Positions 1-8,432 of a stretch of DNA of 64,000 bases are shown here, piece after piece (position 1 is the stretch's first letter; every line of letters begins with the position of its first letter). Position numbers and translations under genes: made by a program. The DNA lies in NCBI GenBank assembly GCA_964429855.1, contig CAYSDM010000004.1, forward strand, positions 49,595 to 113,594, given 5' to 3'. Source of the DNA: CALLMM01 sp964429855 (GTDB taxonomy: Bacteria > Armatimonadota > Chthonomonadetes > Chthonomonadales > CAJBBX01). The notes beneath the pieces were generated by a model. The model saw only the letters and a program-made list of their open reading frames with translations. It searched no databases and was not told the origin of the DNA.

Positions 1-555
1 GCATCTTCTCCATACGGGGGCGCGATAAGCGAAGGCGACCCACTCCATCAGCGCGCTCAGTTCCCGCTGACTGTTCAAACCGACTTTTCGGCGCGATTTG
101 CCAACCAGATAGAGTTCCGTCGTTTGCAGTTCCGCCGTTGTACGCCTGTGCAGGCCTGGTTTCCCGAATGCGTCCACTCCCTCCAGCGTAAACGCTCCCG
201 TATCCGGCTTGTAACCGGTCAGAATGCCCTCTTGCGCTTCGTCAAACCAGACGACAGGCGTTCTACGCTCCCAGGCTCGTATCAGACGCTGCTGAAAACG
301 GCGGAGGCTCTGCGGCGGATCGTTCAGCGGCAGAACGCGATAACCCTGCGCCTCCACGCCTGCGATCACCGGCTCTTGCTCCCGGTAGCGCTCATAGCAG
401 AAGCAGTCATTTGCGCAGAAGAGGGTGCGGAAGGCGCCTCCGGTCATTCCCATCAACCAGGCATAGCTCCGACGAAAATCCAGACGTTGAAGCGCGGCGT
501 GCCATGCGCTGATGCCATTATGCAAAGGAAGAGCGATGTCGGGGATTCGGTTCAT
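1..555 (-). CDS. Partial hypothetical protein, possibly C39/BtrH-like fold (C-terminus beyond window)
   Basis: An open minus-strand frame runs from an ATG at 555 to the window edge without a stop, so the C-terminus is missing. About 185 residues are visible. They begin MNRIPDIALPLHNG and contain the segment YAWLMGMTGGAFR (about residues 30-42), followed by an alternation of aromatic and charged residues ending near ALMEWVAFAYRAP. A conserved GMTG-AFR segment after an N-terminal helix recalls BtrH N-terminal/peptidase C39-like proteins, but this is recollection only. No signal peptide is visible. There is no clear ribosome site before the ATG; an in-frame GTG at 576 is an alternative start. 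It is divergent from the serine hydrolase at 694. Confidence 0.6.
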   Translation of the reverse strand, partial: MNRIPDIALPLHNGISAWHAALQRLDFRRSYAWLMGMTGGAFRTLFCANDCFCYERYREQEPVIAGVEAQGYRVLPLNDPPQSLRRFQQRLIRAWERRTPVVWFDEAQEGILTGYKPDTGAFTLEGVDAFGKPGLHRRTTAELQTTELYLVGKSRRKVGLNSQRELSALMEWVAFAYRAPVWRRC

Positions 556-612
556 GAAAAGCAGGCTCGAATGCACATCGGATGAGTCTCTCTTAGCCTC
601 GTAGGTAGCGAT

Positions 613-631
613 TTCCTGTTGATGACAGGAA
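613..631. repeat. 7-bp inverted repeat in divergent intergenic region
   Basis: TTCCTGT, five bases, then ACAGGAA form a perfect inverted repeat in the 138-bp gap between the divergent genes starting at 555 and 694. It could be an operator or a small RNA hairpin. No T-tract follows, so it is not a terminator. Confidence 0.35.
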
Positions 632-693
632 TCTGGCGTCTCAAACGGCGAAATGAGAATTGGATATCACATCTTTGAACGGATGCGAAGAGC

Positions 694-1869
694 ATGAGCC
701 TACGAACGTTTACGCGCAGGGAGCTGCTGATGGGGATGGGAGGCGCGATGGTCAGCGGAAGCGGCGGAAGAGACCGCTGGAGCGAGATGGAGGAGTTTAT
801 TGCGGCGGAACTGGGAGCCGGAACCTTTCCGGGAGCTTCGCTGATCGTCTCCCGGAAGGACAAAGTCCTGTTTCAGAAGCAGTGGGGGACATTTTGCCGC
901 TTGAAAGATCGCGCCGCGCTGCTGGATCGCTCCGTCCTGCATCCGCTCTACTCCTTTTCGAAACTGATCTCCGCCACCGTGATAATGATGATCGTTCAGG
1001 ATGGGCAGATAGAGCTTGACCGGCCGATGAAGGAGTATCTCCCGGAGTTTGCCGGGGATGGCAGGGAGAAGATCACGCTGCGCCATCTGCTGACGCACTC
1101 TGCCGGAATTCCCTCCGTGCCACTGGGACCGGTGCGAAACCGGGAGGAGTGGGACGCCGGACTGAAGACGATCTGCGCCGCCCGCCCGGAATGGGAGCCG
1201 GGAACAAAGACCTTCTACCATGCCCTGACCGGTCAGTTTGTCGCGGCGGCGGCGGTTCTGCGCGTAACCCGCGCCCCATCCTGGGAAGCGTTGTGCCGGG
1301 AGCGTCTCTTCGCTCCGCTGGGAGCCGGTTCGCTGACCTTTGCGCTGCCTTCCGATACCGCGCCGGTGGCGATCACGCCGCAGCCCGCCGACCTGCCGAA
1401 GACGCTCGGCGAGACGTTTACGCTGGCGGGACATCCGGCAGGAGGCTGTTTCGGTACCGTGGAGGATGCTCTGAAGGTTCTTCGCCTGCATCTGAAACGC
1501 GGGAAGTGGGGCCGTCAGCAGATTCTCTCGGAAAAGACGCTGAACGAGATGCATACGGTGCAGTATGGGCGAGAGATCGCGCAGGCTGTTGCCGCCGGAC
1601 AGCCTCCAGCGCATGATCCCTGGGGACTGGGACCGCTGATGCGCGGAGAGTTTCCCAAGAGCGGTTCGCACGACTGGTTCGGATTCCGGGATCAGGCCTC
1701 TCCGGGCATCTTTGGTCATGCGGGCATTGATACGGTGATCGGCGTGGCAGACCCCGCGACCGAAGTCGCGCTATTCTTTGTGACAACCCACTCGCCTAAG
1801 CCGCCGGAGAAGACGGTTCCGCTTCGCAACGGGGTCACCAACCGCGTCTTCGCCGCTCTGAAGCTGTGA
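694..1869 (+). CDS. Serine hydrolase, beta-lactamase/D-alanyl-D-alanine carboxypeptidase-like family (PF00144 type)
   Basis: The 391-residue product has the class C beta-lactamase/esterase layout. The catalytic SxxK is S87-F-S-K90, after Y86. The family signature HLLTHSAGIP lies at 131-140. A Y175-H-A occupies the YxN position, and the third motif is H342-A-G. A TRRELLMGMGGAMVSG stretch near the N-terminus resembles a twin-arginine or short export signal, so the enzyme probably acts outside the cytoplasm on peptidoglycan peptides or esters. The YHA in place of YxN suggests an esterase or peptidase rather than a true beta-lactamase. The ribosome site is weak (GCGAAGAGC). It is a single gene, and its substrate cannot be decided from sequence. 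Confidence 0.85.
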   Translation: MSLRTFTRRELLMGMGGAMVSGSGGRDRWSEMEEFIAAELGAGTFPGASLIVSRKDKVLFQKQWGTFCRLKDRAALLDRSVLHPLYSFSKLISATVIMMIVQDGQIELDRPMKEYLPEFAGDGREKITLRHLLTHSAGIPSVPLGPVRNREEWDAGLKTICAARPEWEPGTKTFYHALTGQFVAAAAVLRVTRAPSWEALCRERLFAPLGAGSLTFALPSDTAPVAITPQPADLPKTLGETFTLAGHPAGGCFGTVEDALKVLRLHLKRGKWGRQQILSEKTLNEMHTVQYGREIAQAVAAGQPPAHDPWGLGPLMRGEFPKSGSHDWFGFRDQASPGIFGHAGIDTVIGVADPATEVALFFVTTHSPKPPEKTVPLRNGVTNRVFAALKL

Positions 1870-1938
1870 CCGCTCAGGAAAATGCCCATCGTGGTACAAT
1901 AGTGCCTGAAAGCCTGCCCGTGTAAAGGAGGGGGAACC

Positions 1939-2292
1939 ATGTCGTTTCTCATTACCCTGCGTTTTGCGACCGAAAACGAAAAAGAGGCGTTTGTGGAACT
2001 GGGCGTGCCGAAGGTGCGCGGACACCTGGTTGATCTGCCTGCTCCCGAAGGAGAGGAGGGGGCTTCCGCACTGCCCTGTCTCGGAATAACCGTTACCTCT
2101 GCCAGCGCAGCCCGCGACCTGTGCCATCAACTGATGGCGTTTCAGGCGCACAAAAAAGGCGGACTGGTGGAGGTGGTCTGGACAGGAGCCGACGGCACGG
2201 AACAGGTCGGTCAGGCGGATCCGGGATCCGCGAAAGAGGCGGAGATTCTGGCGGTTCGACTGGCGGCGGCGGTAAAAGCCAGTCAGTCTTGA
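1939..2292 (+). CDS. Small hypothetical protein, 117 aa
   Basis: A strong ribosome site (GTAAAGGAGGGGG) precedes the ATG, so this is a real gene. The product is acidic and has no signal peptide or membrane segment. Residues about 50-117 alternate a beta-like stretch (ITVTSA), a helix, a hydrophobic strand (GLVEVVW), a DGTE turn and an Ala-rich C-terminal helix (EAEILAVRLAAAVKA). That pattern vaguely resembles the small effector-associated constant components (EACC1) that accompany conflict-system effectors. The likeness is weak and no effector gene is adjacent. The gene lies 70 bp after the serine hydrolase and converges on the 904-residue secreted protein. Confidence 0.75.
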   Translation: MSFLITLRFATENEKEAFVELGVPKVRGHLVDLPAPEGEEGASALPCLGITVTSASAARDLCHQLMAFQAHKKGGLVEVVWTGADGTEQVGQADPGSAKEAEILAVRLAAAVKASQS

Positions 2293-2311
2293 GAGCGTGG
2301 CGAACCGATCC

Positions 2312-5026
2312 TTATGGTCCTGGACGCGCGCCGGATGGCGGTTGTGATGGCGGCGCGGGTGGACGCGCAGGCGAAGGCGCGGGTGGACGCGCAGGCGAAG
2401 GCGCGGGAGGGCGTGAGAGGGGGCGCGCGGGAGCGCGACGAACGGGGCGACGCTTGATCCGGCGCGGCGTAACCAGCGTTACCTCCGCCCAGACATCGGG
2501 CGAGAGCGTGGCGGTAGTCTGCGACTCTCCCCACTGCAGGCGGACGGTCTGCGCCGCGCTGCTTCGCAGGCGGATCACCGCCGACTGCTGCGAATAGGTG
2601 ACCAGCGTTGCCCGAACCGGTCCCCCCGGACAGTCCACGCGCACCCAGTAGGGAACAAGTCTTCCGCCCGGCGCGGGCAGATCGAAGGTCGCCGGGAGCG
2701 AAAGCTGTTCGGCGCGAATGGCAGCGCGATAGGCTTCCTGCGGCTGGCGCGCCGTCAGCAGCGATATCGCCTGCGAGAGCGCCTCTCGCGAAAACAGGCT
2801 CTGTTCCGTGCGGGCGTGCAGACCCTTGAGCGATTCCAGAATATCTTCGGCATCCTGCCAGTCCTGAATGGAAAAGCTGCGGCTCCTCTCTGCGAGAATG
2901 TCCGAGGTTATCCGCGCCGCCATCTGTCCATCCGCCGCCCTCGCCAGTTCCACTCCCGCCGATGTCTCCACCGTCAGCAGGTATCTTCTGTCTGAAACCT
3001 GGTGAAACAGCGTCGGCAGGTAGATGACAGTCGAACCGGCGGGAGCCAGCATGATCGGCAGCGATACCCCCGTGTTCTGAATGGGATCGAGCAGACGCAG
3101 CGTGGCAGATGCGGTGGTTGCGCCCGAATCTTGCCGGAACAGTTCAATCCGATTGATCCCGAACGCTCCCGCAGGAGCCGCGTATTCGCGCCGGAAAAGG
3201 GAGGTCTGCTTCGATCCGTCGGTGGAAGCGGCAGCCGGGAGCCACTCAAGCCCCGCCGGGGTCTCGATGCTCTCGGTAAAAGCGCGCAGCAATGCGGCGG
3301 TATTCTGTCGGTAGTGCCAGTTATAGAGGACAAAATAGCGCGAACCGCAGGCATAGGCAGCGCGCAGGCAGGCGACAAGCTGCTCATCATTCGCGCCGGT
3401 GCATTCGAGATTCGGCAGGGAGATGCGTCCTCGTTCGCGCTGCTTCAAGAGCCAGGGAAGCATGGTCTCGCCCGACCAGTACTCTGCGCCGCTGCGCCCT
3501 TCCCGGACATACCCGACCTCCATCTGCGGATGAAAAGAGGTCACATCGCGCAGGGGAAAATGGGGCATGGCGTAGGGTTCCGTGAAGAGGTTTCGGCGGA
3601 TCAGATCGCGGGCAAACTCCGGCTTGCCGTTCGTCACCCGAATCGATTCTGGCGGGATCGCGTCCGCCATCCAGTCAATGATTCGCTGCTGCTGCCGCGC
3701 CATATTCTGGTGCAGCCACCATCTCTCGCGGTTATCCAGTCCATTGCGAGGATCGAGATTCACCCCGTCGCGCAATGCATCGGCAACGGTAAACGGATTG
3801 AAATCCGCCATCAGGTTGGCGCGCGGCTTGTTGTTATTGAGCTTTGTGTAGCTGCTGTCCTGTACCCCCTTCGCCCAGTAGATCGTCTCCTCGCCGGTCG
3901 AAAGCTCCATCGGCAGCAGACGCCCCTTGCCCTTCGCTTCGAGCCGCTCCCGCTCCTCGCGCCAGACCCGCAGTGAGCGAGTCAGGCGAATGCGTCGAAA
4001 TTGATTCAGGCGCGGATGATTGAAGGTCAGCCAGGGAGTATTGCTCCAGATATTTGGCACGCTCAGTCCGAATCGCACATCGTAGCGATCTCCCATGAGG
4101 GCGGGCAGTCCAGGGTCTTCCACCTGATCGTCGGGGTCATAGGTGATCTGCTGATAGGGCAGATCGGTGAAGGTTCCTCCCGCGCCGTCCGAGACGCCGC
4201 TCGGAACGCCTCCCCAGTGAAACTGAAAAAGGATTCGCAGGGCGACGCCCATCTCCTCGGCCAGCGCCGATAGTCGGCGAATCTCCTGCGCGTTCTCCTC
4301 CGGGCTGCGAACACAGAAGTTGTAGAGCACCGCCGTCTGTCCGACGATGCTGGCGCTGCGCGGAAGCTGGTGAAACAGTTTGCGCATCTCGTCGGAGTGG
4401 ATGGAGAAGCCTGCTCCCTGTGAGGAGAGAAGCGCCAGACCAGGCGGAGAGGCAGCGGCAAGGCGGACTCGCTCCTCTGCAGTCGTCGGAAGCAGACTCT
4501 GATAGAGCCGCATATGAGAGATGGTGACGGAAGTTTCTGAGTCGGGATCGGCGATTATCTCCACGCGAATCGGGGAGCGCGCCGCCGGAATCTCCAGGAA
4601 GAGGGATCGGACAACTCCCCCACCGGGGTCTCTCTCGGTGGAGCGCAGCGCCTCCTTCCCGTTCACCAGCACGCGATATGCCTGCCGCTTACCCCACTCC
4701 GCCGGACCGGAGGCGAAAGATAGCTGAAGAGAGAGCGGTTTTTCTTCACCGCGCGGGATCGTCAACAAAGCCTGCGCGCGGCCTCCCGGCGTCAGTTTCA
4801 CTCCGGATGCGGGAATGATAAGCGTCCCAAAGGAGACCGGCTCCCGTCGCAGCGCTCCCTGTTGAAATGTGACGCGATGCGCCGTTCGGGAGATTGCGGA
4901 GGAGAAGTCCACCGTATCATAGATTCGGAGGGAGCGGGCATAGAGCGTCTGCGCCGTCAGCATCGCGAGAAGCGCAATCAGCCCCGTGAGCGCAGAGAGG
5001 CGTCTGAGAAGGTAGTTAGCAGGCAT
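2312..5026 (-). CDS. Large secreted protein of unknown function, 904 aa, with Pro/Ala-rich tail
   Basis: An N-terminal export signal is clear: residues 1-31 have RR, then a LIALLAMLTAQTLYA hydrophobic core. Residues about 35-190 look like a beta-sandwich (SLRIYDTVDF, VLVNGKEAL, PIRVEII). Residues about 220-620 look like a TIM-barrel-type domain rich in aromatic residues (ILFQFHWGG, EVGYVREG, YFVLYNWHY). A beta-rich C-terminal region follows. Residues after about 868 are a low-complexity tail of repeated PARPPAPS units, encoded by tandem 24-bp repeats, that may span or anchor in the envelope. It is the last gene of a three-gene unit with the 864-residue protein. No family is recognised; a glycosidase-like role is inference. 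Confidence 0.85.
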   Translation of the reverse strand: MPANYLLRRLSALTGLIALLAMLTAQTLYARSLRIYDTVDFSSAISRTAHRVTFQQGALRREPVSFGTLIIPASGVKLTPGGRAQALLTIPRGEEKPLSLQLSFASGPAEWGKRQAYRVLVNGKEALRSTERDPGGGVVRSLFLEIPAARSPIRVEIIADPDSETSVTISHMRLYQSLLPTTAEERVRLAAASPPGLALLSSQGAGFSIHSDEMRKLFHQLPRSASIVGQTAVLYNFCVRSPEENAQEIRRLSALAEEMGVALRILFQFHWGGVPSGVSDGAGGTFTDLPYQQITYDPDDQVEDPGLPALMGDRYDVRFGLSVPNIWSNTPWLTFNHPRLNQFRRIRLTRSLRVWREERERLEAKGKGRLLPMELSTGEETIYWAKGVQDSSYTKLNNNKPRANLMADFNPFTVADALRDGVNLDPRNGLDNRERWWLHQNMARQQQRIIDWMADAIPPESIRVTNGKPEFARDLIRRNLFTEPYAMPHFPLRDVTSFHPQMEVGYVREGRSGAEYWSGETMLPWLLKQRERGRISLPNLECTGANDEQLVACLRAAYACGSRYFVLYNWHYRQNTAALLRAFTESIETPAGLEWLPAAASTDGSKQTSLFRREYAAPAGAFGINRIELFRQDSGATTASATLRLLDPIQNTGVSLPIMLAPAGSTVIYLPTLFHQVSDRRYLLTVETSAGVELARAADGQMAARITSDILAERSRSFSIQDWQDAEDILESLKGLHARTEQSLFSREALSQAISLLTARQPQEAYRAAIRAEQLSLPATFDLPAPGGRLVPYWVRVDCPGGPVRATLVTYSQQSAVIRLRSSAAQTVRLQWGESQTTATLSPDVWAEVTLVTPRRIKRRPVRRAPARPLSRPPAPSPARPPAPSPARPPAPPSQPPSGARPGP
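2353..2400. repeat. Two tandem 24-bp repeats in the coding sequence of the Pro-rich tail
   Basis: Two identical 24-bp copies (2353-2376 and 2377-2400) plus a partial third encode PARPPAPS units on the minus strand, at the extreme C-terminus of the 904-residue secreted protein. Such repeats expand and contract by slippage, so tail length may vary between strains. Confidence 0.8.
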
Positions 5027-5068
5027 TACGGGTATGAGAAAGGGATAGATGGAATCACTCCGCCGGCG

Positions 5069-7663
5069 CTATCTGTCGGGTATCTCGACCGGGATCGGTC
5101 TGGCGGTTCCGCTCGGATCGAAATTCCCCCGGGTGAACAGCAGGGCGTCAATATCCAGATGATAGCGATCCAGTCCGGGAGCGCGGTCGGTGACTCTCAG
5201 GGTAAAGGTGTTGCTCCCTTTCTTTAACGCCACGCGCCCCAGCCGCATCCATGCGAAGCGATCTGCCATATAGGGAACGCCGACCATCGCGCCGCTGGCG
5301 CTGGACTGCGCCTGCCCGGTGTTGACGATCCAGGCGAAGGGAGACGCCTGTCCGCCCGGCGGTGTGCAGGCGATCCAGACTGCATAGGTATCGTCCGCGG
5401 GAACCGTAAAGCTGATCTGCATACTGTAGCCGTCGCGAGGCGGGCGATTGGCGGTATTAAGTTGAAGGTACATGCCTCCAGAGGCGGCTTCACTGGCGGT
5501 TACCTCGCTGAAGGTGTTGACTTCTGCCTGCTCCGCTTCCAGCCAGGTATAGGGCTGAAGCGTCTGGACTATCGCCGCCATCGCCTGCTGCGCCATAATG
5601 TAGGCGATGATCATGTCACGCTGGCGGTACTTGGCATCCACGCGCTCGATCTGATAGCGAATGTCCTGCAGGTTGGCTTTCTGAGCGGTTCCCTGAGCCA
5701 TCAGCAGGCGAAGCTGTTTGAGCGCATCTTCTACCGCCTCAATCGGGACGATCTCCTGTCCGCCGGTGCGCAGAACCATGGGCTTATCGTCCATCAGCAG
5801 CGTCGCTGTGCGCTTTTTCTGATCCGCCTTCACGGGAACCGGGCGTCCATCCGCCGTTGTCGCCTGAATTGCGCCTGGATTGGTGGCGTAGAGATGAGTC
5901 TCGCGAAGACCGCGCAACGACCATAATACCGTAACATCGCCCTCTGGCAGCGAGATCGTATAGCCGGCATAGGAGTTTCCAAACTCCAACGGACGCCCGG
6001 CAGCCAGCGAGGGGATCATCCAGACTCCGCCATTTCCGATCGGTCCGGACTGCACCAGTCCCGCCGCGTTGGCAGGATAAGGTAAAGTGCGCGGCTGTCG
6101 CACTGCCAGATCGAGCGCCTGATCGAGACGGTCTGCGTAGTCTTTCAGCCAGCCGATCTGATCGGGAACGCGCAGAAGCTGCGTCTGGCGGACGCGCCTC
6201 TCCGGCAGCACCTGAAATCCGTTCAGGAAAAAGCCCTTTGCTCCTATGCCGCGCAGCCAGTCCAGGTCGAAAAACAGCGCCTCCCGCGAGGCATAGCCGG
6301 GACGATTGGGATCAGGCGCGGTGGTGTCCAGCATCTCAGTGACCACCAGCCAGAGCGACCTTCCAGAATCCAGCGCCTGACTGAAAGCGGAATCGGCGCC
6401 GCCCGTCACCAGCGCGGAGCCGCGCGCATATGCCGCGATTCCCAGACCGTCGAACCCGCCGACGCGATGAGGATTAATGAACATGGGATGGTGCTGCGTG
6501 CGGGTGTAGATGACGGGGACGTTTGCCGCCTCCCGCTTTAGCAGATCCGCCATCGAATTCATGTAGTAGGCGAGGGAGGTGTTGCGAAAATCGGTGAAAT
6601 CGCTCCAGAATCGCGAACCGGAACCGGAAATCTGATGCCGTTTGTCGCCGGCAAGATCGTAGAGGAACGGCAGTCCACTGTGATTAGCCCAGAGCGGAAC
6701 CAGTTTCGCCGCCTGTTTGAAATCGAAATCTTTCAGGTCGCGGTCTACAAATCCCCAGGCGTTCAGAAGATCGTCAATGGTGGGGTAACGGCGTGTGAGA
6801 TAGGCTTCCCACTCCAGAATAAACGCGGGAGAGTCTGGTATCAGATACTCCGCCTCGCCGGAAAGACCGAGCGGCGGGGAGAGCGGATCGAGAAAGAAAC
6901 GCAAGCCCGAACCGAATTTGACCTGCGAAAAGACCCGCAGCAGGCGGTCTCGATAGGAATCGAAGCCCTGCCAGACATCGGGAAGCGAAGACTCCGGTGT
7001 GGAAGAGAGCGTTTTGCGCGGATAGAGCAGCGCGACGGTTCCCTCCGGCGTGCGCGCATCCGCCGTCACCGCCGCAACCCCGCCGGTGATGCGAATCTTT
7101 CCCTCGGCATGGATCACGGATCCGTCCTTCGAATCTACCAGAAAGACTCGCGCAGAGTCGGCGTCTGGTGTATCCCAGGTCAGTTCGGCATCCGGCGTCA
7201 CCCTGGGAATGCGGTAGCTGGAGGGCTTGACGACGGTTCCGGTCAGAGGGCTGTTGATCCCTTCGCCAAACGCGATCCCGTAACGGAAACCGTTCTCCTC
7301 CAGCAGGTCTATCAACTTCTGCCAGGCGGCGGGCGGAATCTGTCCGGCAGAGAGAGCCGGTTTGATGAGAATGTCCGACACTCCCTTCGCCCTGATCTGC
7401 TTGAGCGCCTGAACATCCTGGTTCCAACTCTCTTCGGTCGCGCCTTCCGTCATCGAGCGAGGCGTGAAGGTTCCTCCGACCGGAGCATAGGTCTTGCCCT
7501 CCCAGACCAGCGCGTTGGTGCGCGTGATCGTCCAGAGATGCTCTTTTCCGTTTCGATCTTTGAAGGCTCCGGTCGTCTCCGGTTTCGGCTGGGCAAGGGA
7601 GGTTGTCAGCAGGCTGCAGAGCAGAGCCAGGGGCGCAAAGGCGCGATGCGGGCGAAGCGGCAT
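5069..7663 (-). CDS. Secreted beta-galactosidase-like (GH42-like) TIM-barrel protein with C-terminal carbohydrate-binding-like domain
   Basis: The 864-residue product has a signal peptide (residues 1-25, cleavage near SLAQ). A barrel-like region at about 60-540 includes FILEWEAYLTRRYPTIDDLLNAWGF (split in the family as YL-RRYgti-LN-aWg), a pattern typical of GH42 and related glycosidases. The catalytic Glu pair could not be assigned with certainty. Residues about 660-710 are a Gln/Ala-rich helical linker. Residues 710-850 are a jelly-roll-like module (WLEAEQAEV near its start, FAWIVN, NTFTLRVTD) resembling CBM6/35-type binding domains. It sits between the ASCH gene (stop 5 bp upstream) and the 904-residue secreted protein. 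Extracellular glycan hydrolysis is inferred. Confidence 0.75.
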   Translation of the reverse strand: MPLRPHRAFAPLALLCSLLTTSLAQPKPETTGAFKDRNGKEHLWTITRTNALVWEGKTYAPVGGTFTPRSMTEGATEESWNQDVQALKQIRAKGVSDILIKPALSAGQIPPAAWQKLIDLLEENGFRYGIAFGEGINSPLTGTVVKPSSYRIPRVTPDAELTWDTPDADSARVFLVDSKDGSVIHAEGKIRITGGVAAVTADARTPEGTVALLYPRKTLSSTPESSLPDVWQGFDSYRDRLLRVFSQVKFGSGLRFFLDPLSPPLGLSGEAEYLIPDSPAFILEWEAYLTRRYPTIDDLLNAWGFVDRDLKDFDFKQAAKLVPLWANHSGLPFLYDLAGDKRHQISGSGSRFWSDFTDFRNTSLAYYMNSMADLLKREAANVPVIYTRTQHHPMFINPHRVGGFDGLGIAAYARGSALVTGGADSAFSQALDSGRSLWLVVTEMLDTTAPDPNRPGYASREALFFDLDWLRGIGAKGFFLNGFQVLPERRVRQTQLLRVPDQIGWLKDYADRLDQALDLAVRQPRTLPYPANAAGLVQSGPIGNGGVWMIPSLAAGRPLEFGNSYAGYTISLPEGDVTVLWSLRGLRETHLYATNPGAIQATTADGRPVPVKADQKKRTATLLMDDKPMVLRTGGQEIVPIEAVEDALKQLRLLMAQGTAQKANLQDIRYQIERVDAKYRQRDMIIAYIMAQQAMAAIVQTLQPYTWLEAEQAEVNTFSEVTASEAASGGMYLQLNTANRPPRDGYSMQISFTVPADDTYAVWIACTPPGGQASPFAWIVNTGQAQSSASGAMVGVPYMADRFAWMRLGRVALKKGSNTFTLRVTDRAPGLDRYHLDIDALLFTRGNFDPSGTARPIPVEIPDR

Positions 7664-7668
7664 AGGGA

Positions 7669-8031
7669 TCAGTACTCGTTGACCGGTGAGAAGTGGATAA
7701 CGGTGACAGTATCTTCCATCGAGATTTCCGGACCGTAGATGCGCCGGAGAAGCTGCAAAACCTCCTCTTTGGAGCGAAACTCCGGGTTCTCCTTGGTGAT
7801 ATCTCGCGGGGAGAGGTCGGCTACCAGTTTTACCTCGACATTATCGAGAATGGCTGTAAACAGCTTCTGGCGTTTTCCGTAACGCTGTCCGACGGTGACC
7901 CAGACAAGTTGGCCTGGCTGATATTTGTCGGTCTTGTCGCCTAGACGAATGGTGACCGTTTTGCGCCCATTGCGCAGCGCCTCTTCATAGAGGTCGGTGT
8001 AGAAGTTCAGGGCAAACATGATCGGCGGCAC
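7669..8031 (-). CDS. ASCH-domain protein, probable RNA/nucleotide binding
   Basis: The 120-residue protein fits the ASCH fold (PUA-like beta-barrel). It has an N-terminal helix followed by GRKTVTIRLGDKTDKYQPGQ, where the small ligand- or RNA-binding cleft of ASCH proteins lies, a hydrophobic strand LVWVTVG, and a C-terminal TVTVIHF strand. The first codon is GTG (8031), with a weak AAGAAAG upstream; an ATG at 8019 is an alternative. A good sigma-70 promoter lies at 8097-8125. Only 5 bp separate its stop from the start of the GH42-like gene, so the three genes are probably cotranscribed, though no functional link is evident. Confidence 0.8.
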   Translation of the reverse strand: MPPIMFALNFYTDLYEEALRNGRKTVTIRLGDKTDKYQPGQLVWVTVGQRYGKRQKLFTAILDNVEVKLVADLSPRDITKENPEFRSKEEVLQLLRRIYGPEISMEDTVTVIHFSPVNEY

Positions 8032-8096
8032 ACGCTTTCTTAGTCGGTGTATCGGCGATGCCGGGGCAACCGGTGTCGCCGTCCTCTTGCGTCGTC

Positions 8097-8125
8097 AGTG
8101 TAACATACCGCGTCCTTTTCGTCAA
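8097..8125 (-). promoter_or_regulatory. Sigma-70 promoter of the ASCH-GH42-like operon
   Basis: On the minus strand TTGACG (8125-8120), a 17-nt spacer and TACACT (8102-8097) form a near-consensus promoter. It leaves a 5' leader of about 60 nt before the GTG at 8031. Confidence 0.7.
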
Positions 8126-8297
8126 CCGGGGAATCCCGTCTGCGCTGTCAGACAGGCGCGGTCTGTTGCCGCGCATACCCCATAAATCCGCCGGGATCGC
8201 CTATTTGTGCCCTTTTTTTTCATTTTTTTTAGGCGCAAGAGGAGGTAACAACTGTCATCTAAGAGGTATATGTGTAACTATGTCTGTATTATTGGGG

Positions 8298-8327
8298 TTG
8301 ACCGATCTTCCGGCTATGTGCTATCCT
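8298..8327 (+). promoter_or_regulatory. Sigma-70 extended -10 promoter of the G5-3D gene
   Basis: TTGACC (8298-8303), an 18-nt spacer and TATCCT (8322-8327). A TGC immediately before the -10 gives an extended -10 element. The transcript would carry a leader of about 100 nt before the TTG start at 8433. Confidence 0.55.
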
Positions 8328-8432
8328 CGTCTTGCCCGCCAAACAATAAAGATGCATCCCTCACAAAGCGTAACTGAGACAGACAAGCGGATGTTGCGCT
8401 GCTGAGCAAGTAGACGAGAAAGGAGGGAGACG

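Larger units (their letters stand above)
8032..8432. other. 401-bp divergent intergenic region
   Basis: This gap holds the minus promoter for the ASCH gene (8097-8125) and the plus promoter for the 3D gene (8298-8327). Between them are two runs of eight T at about 8213-8230. A ribosome-site-like GAGGAGG near 8240 is followed by no meaningful reading frame. I looked for a c-di-AMP riboswitch, which often precedes cell-wall hydrolase genes, and did not see its conserved blocks. Confidence 0.5.

Noticed and set aside
124..585. 153-codon plus-strand frame at the left edge
   Set aside because: It is antisense to the edge-truncated minus-strand frame, which has the better protein character.
8200..8432. 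c-di-AMP riboswitch upstream of the G5-3D gene
   Set aside because: The conserved riboswitch blocks were not found; only promoter elements and T-runs are seen.
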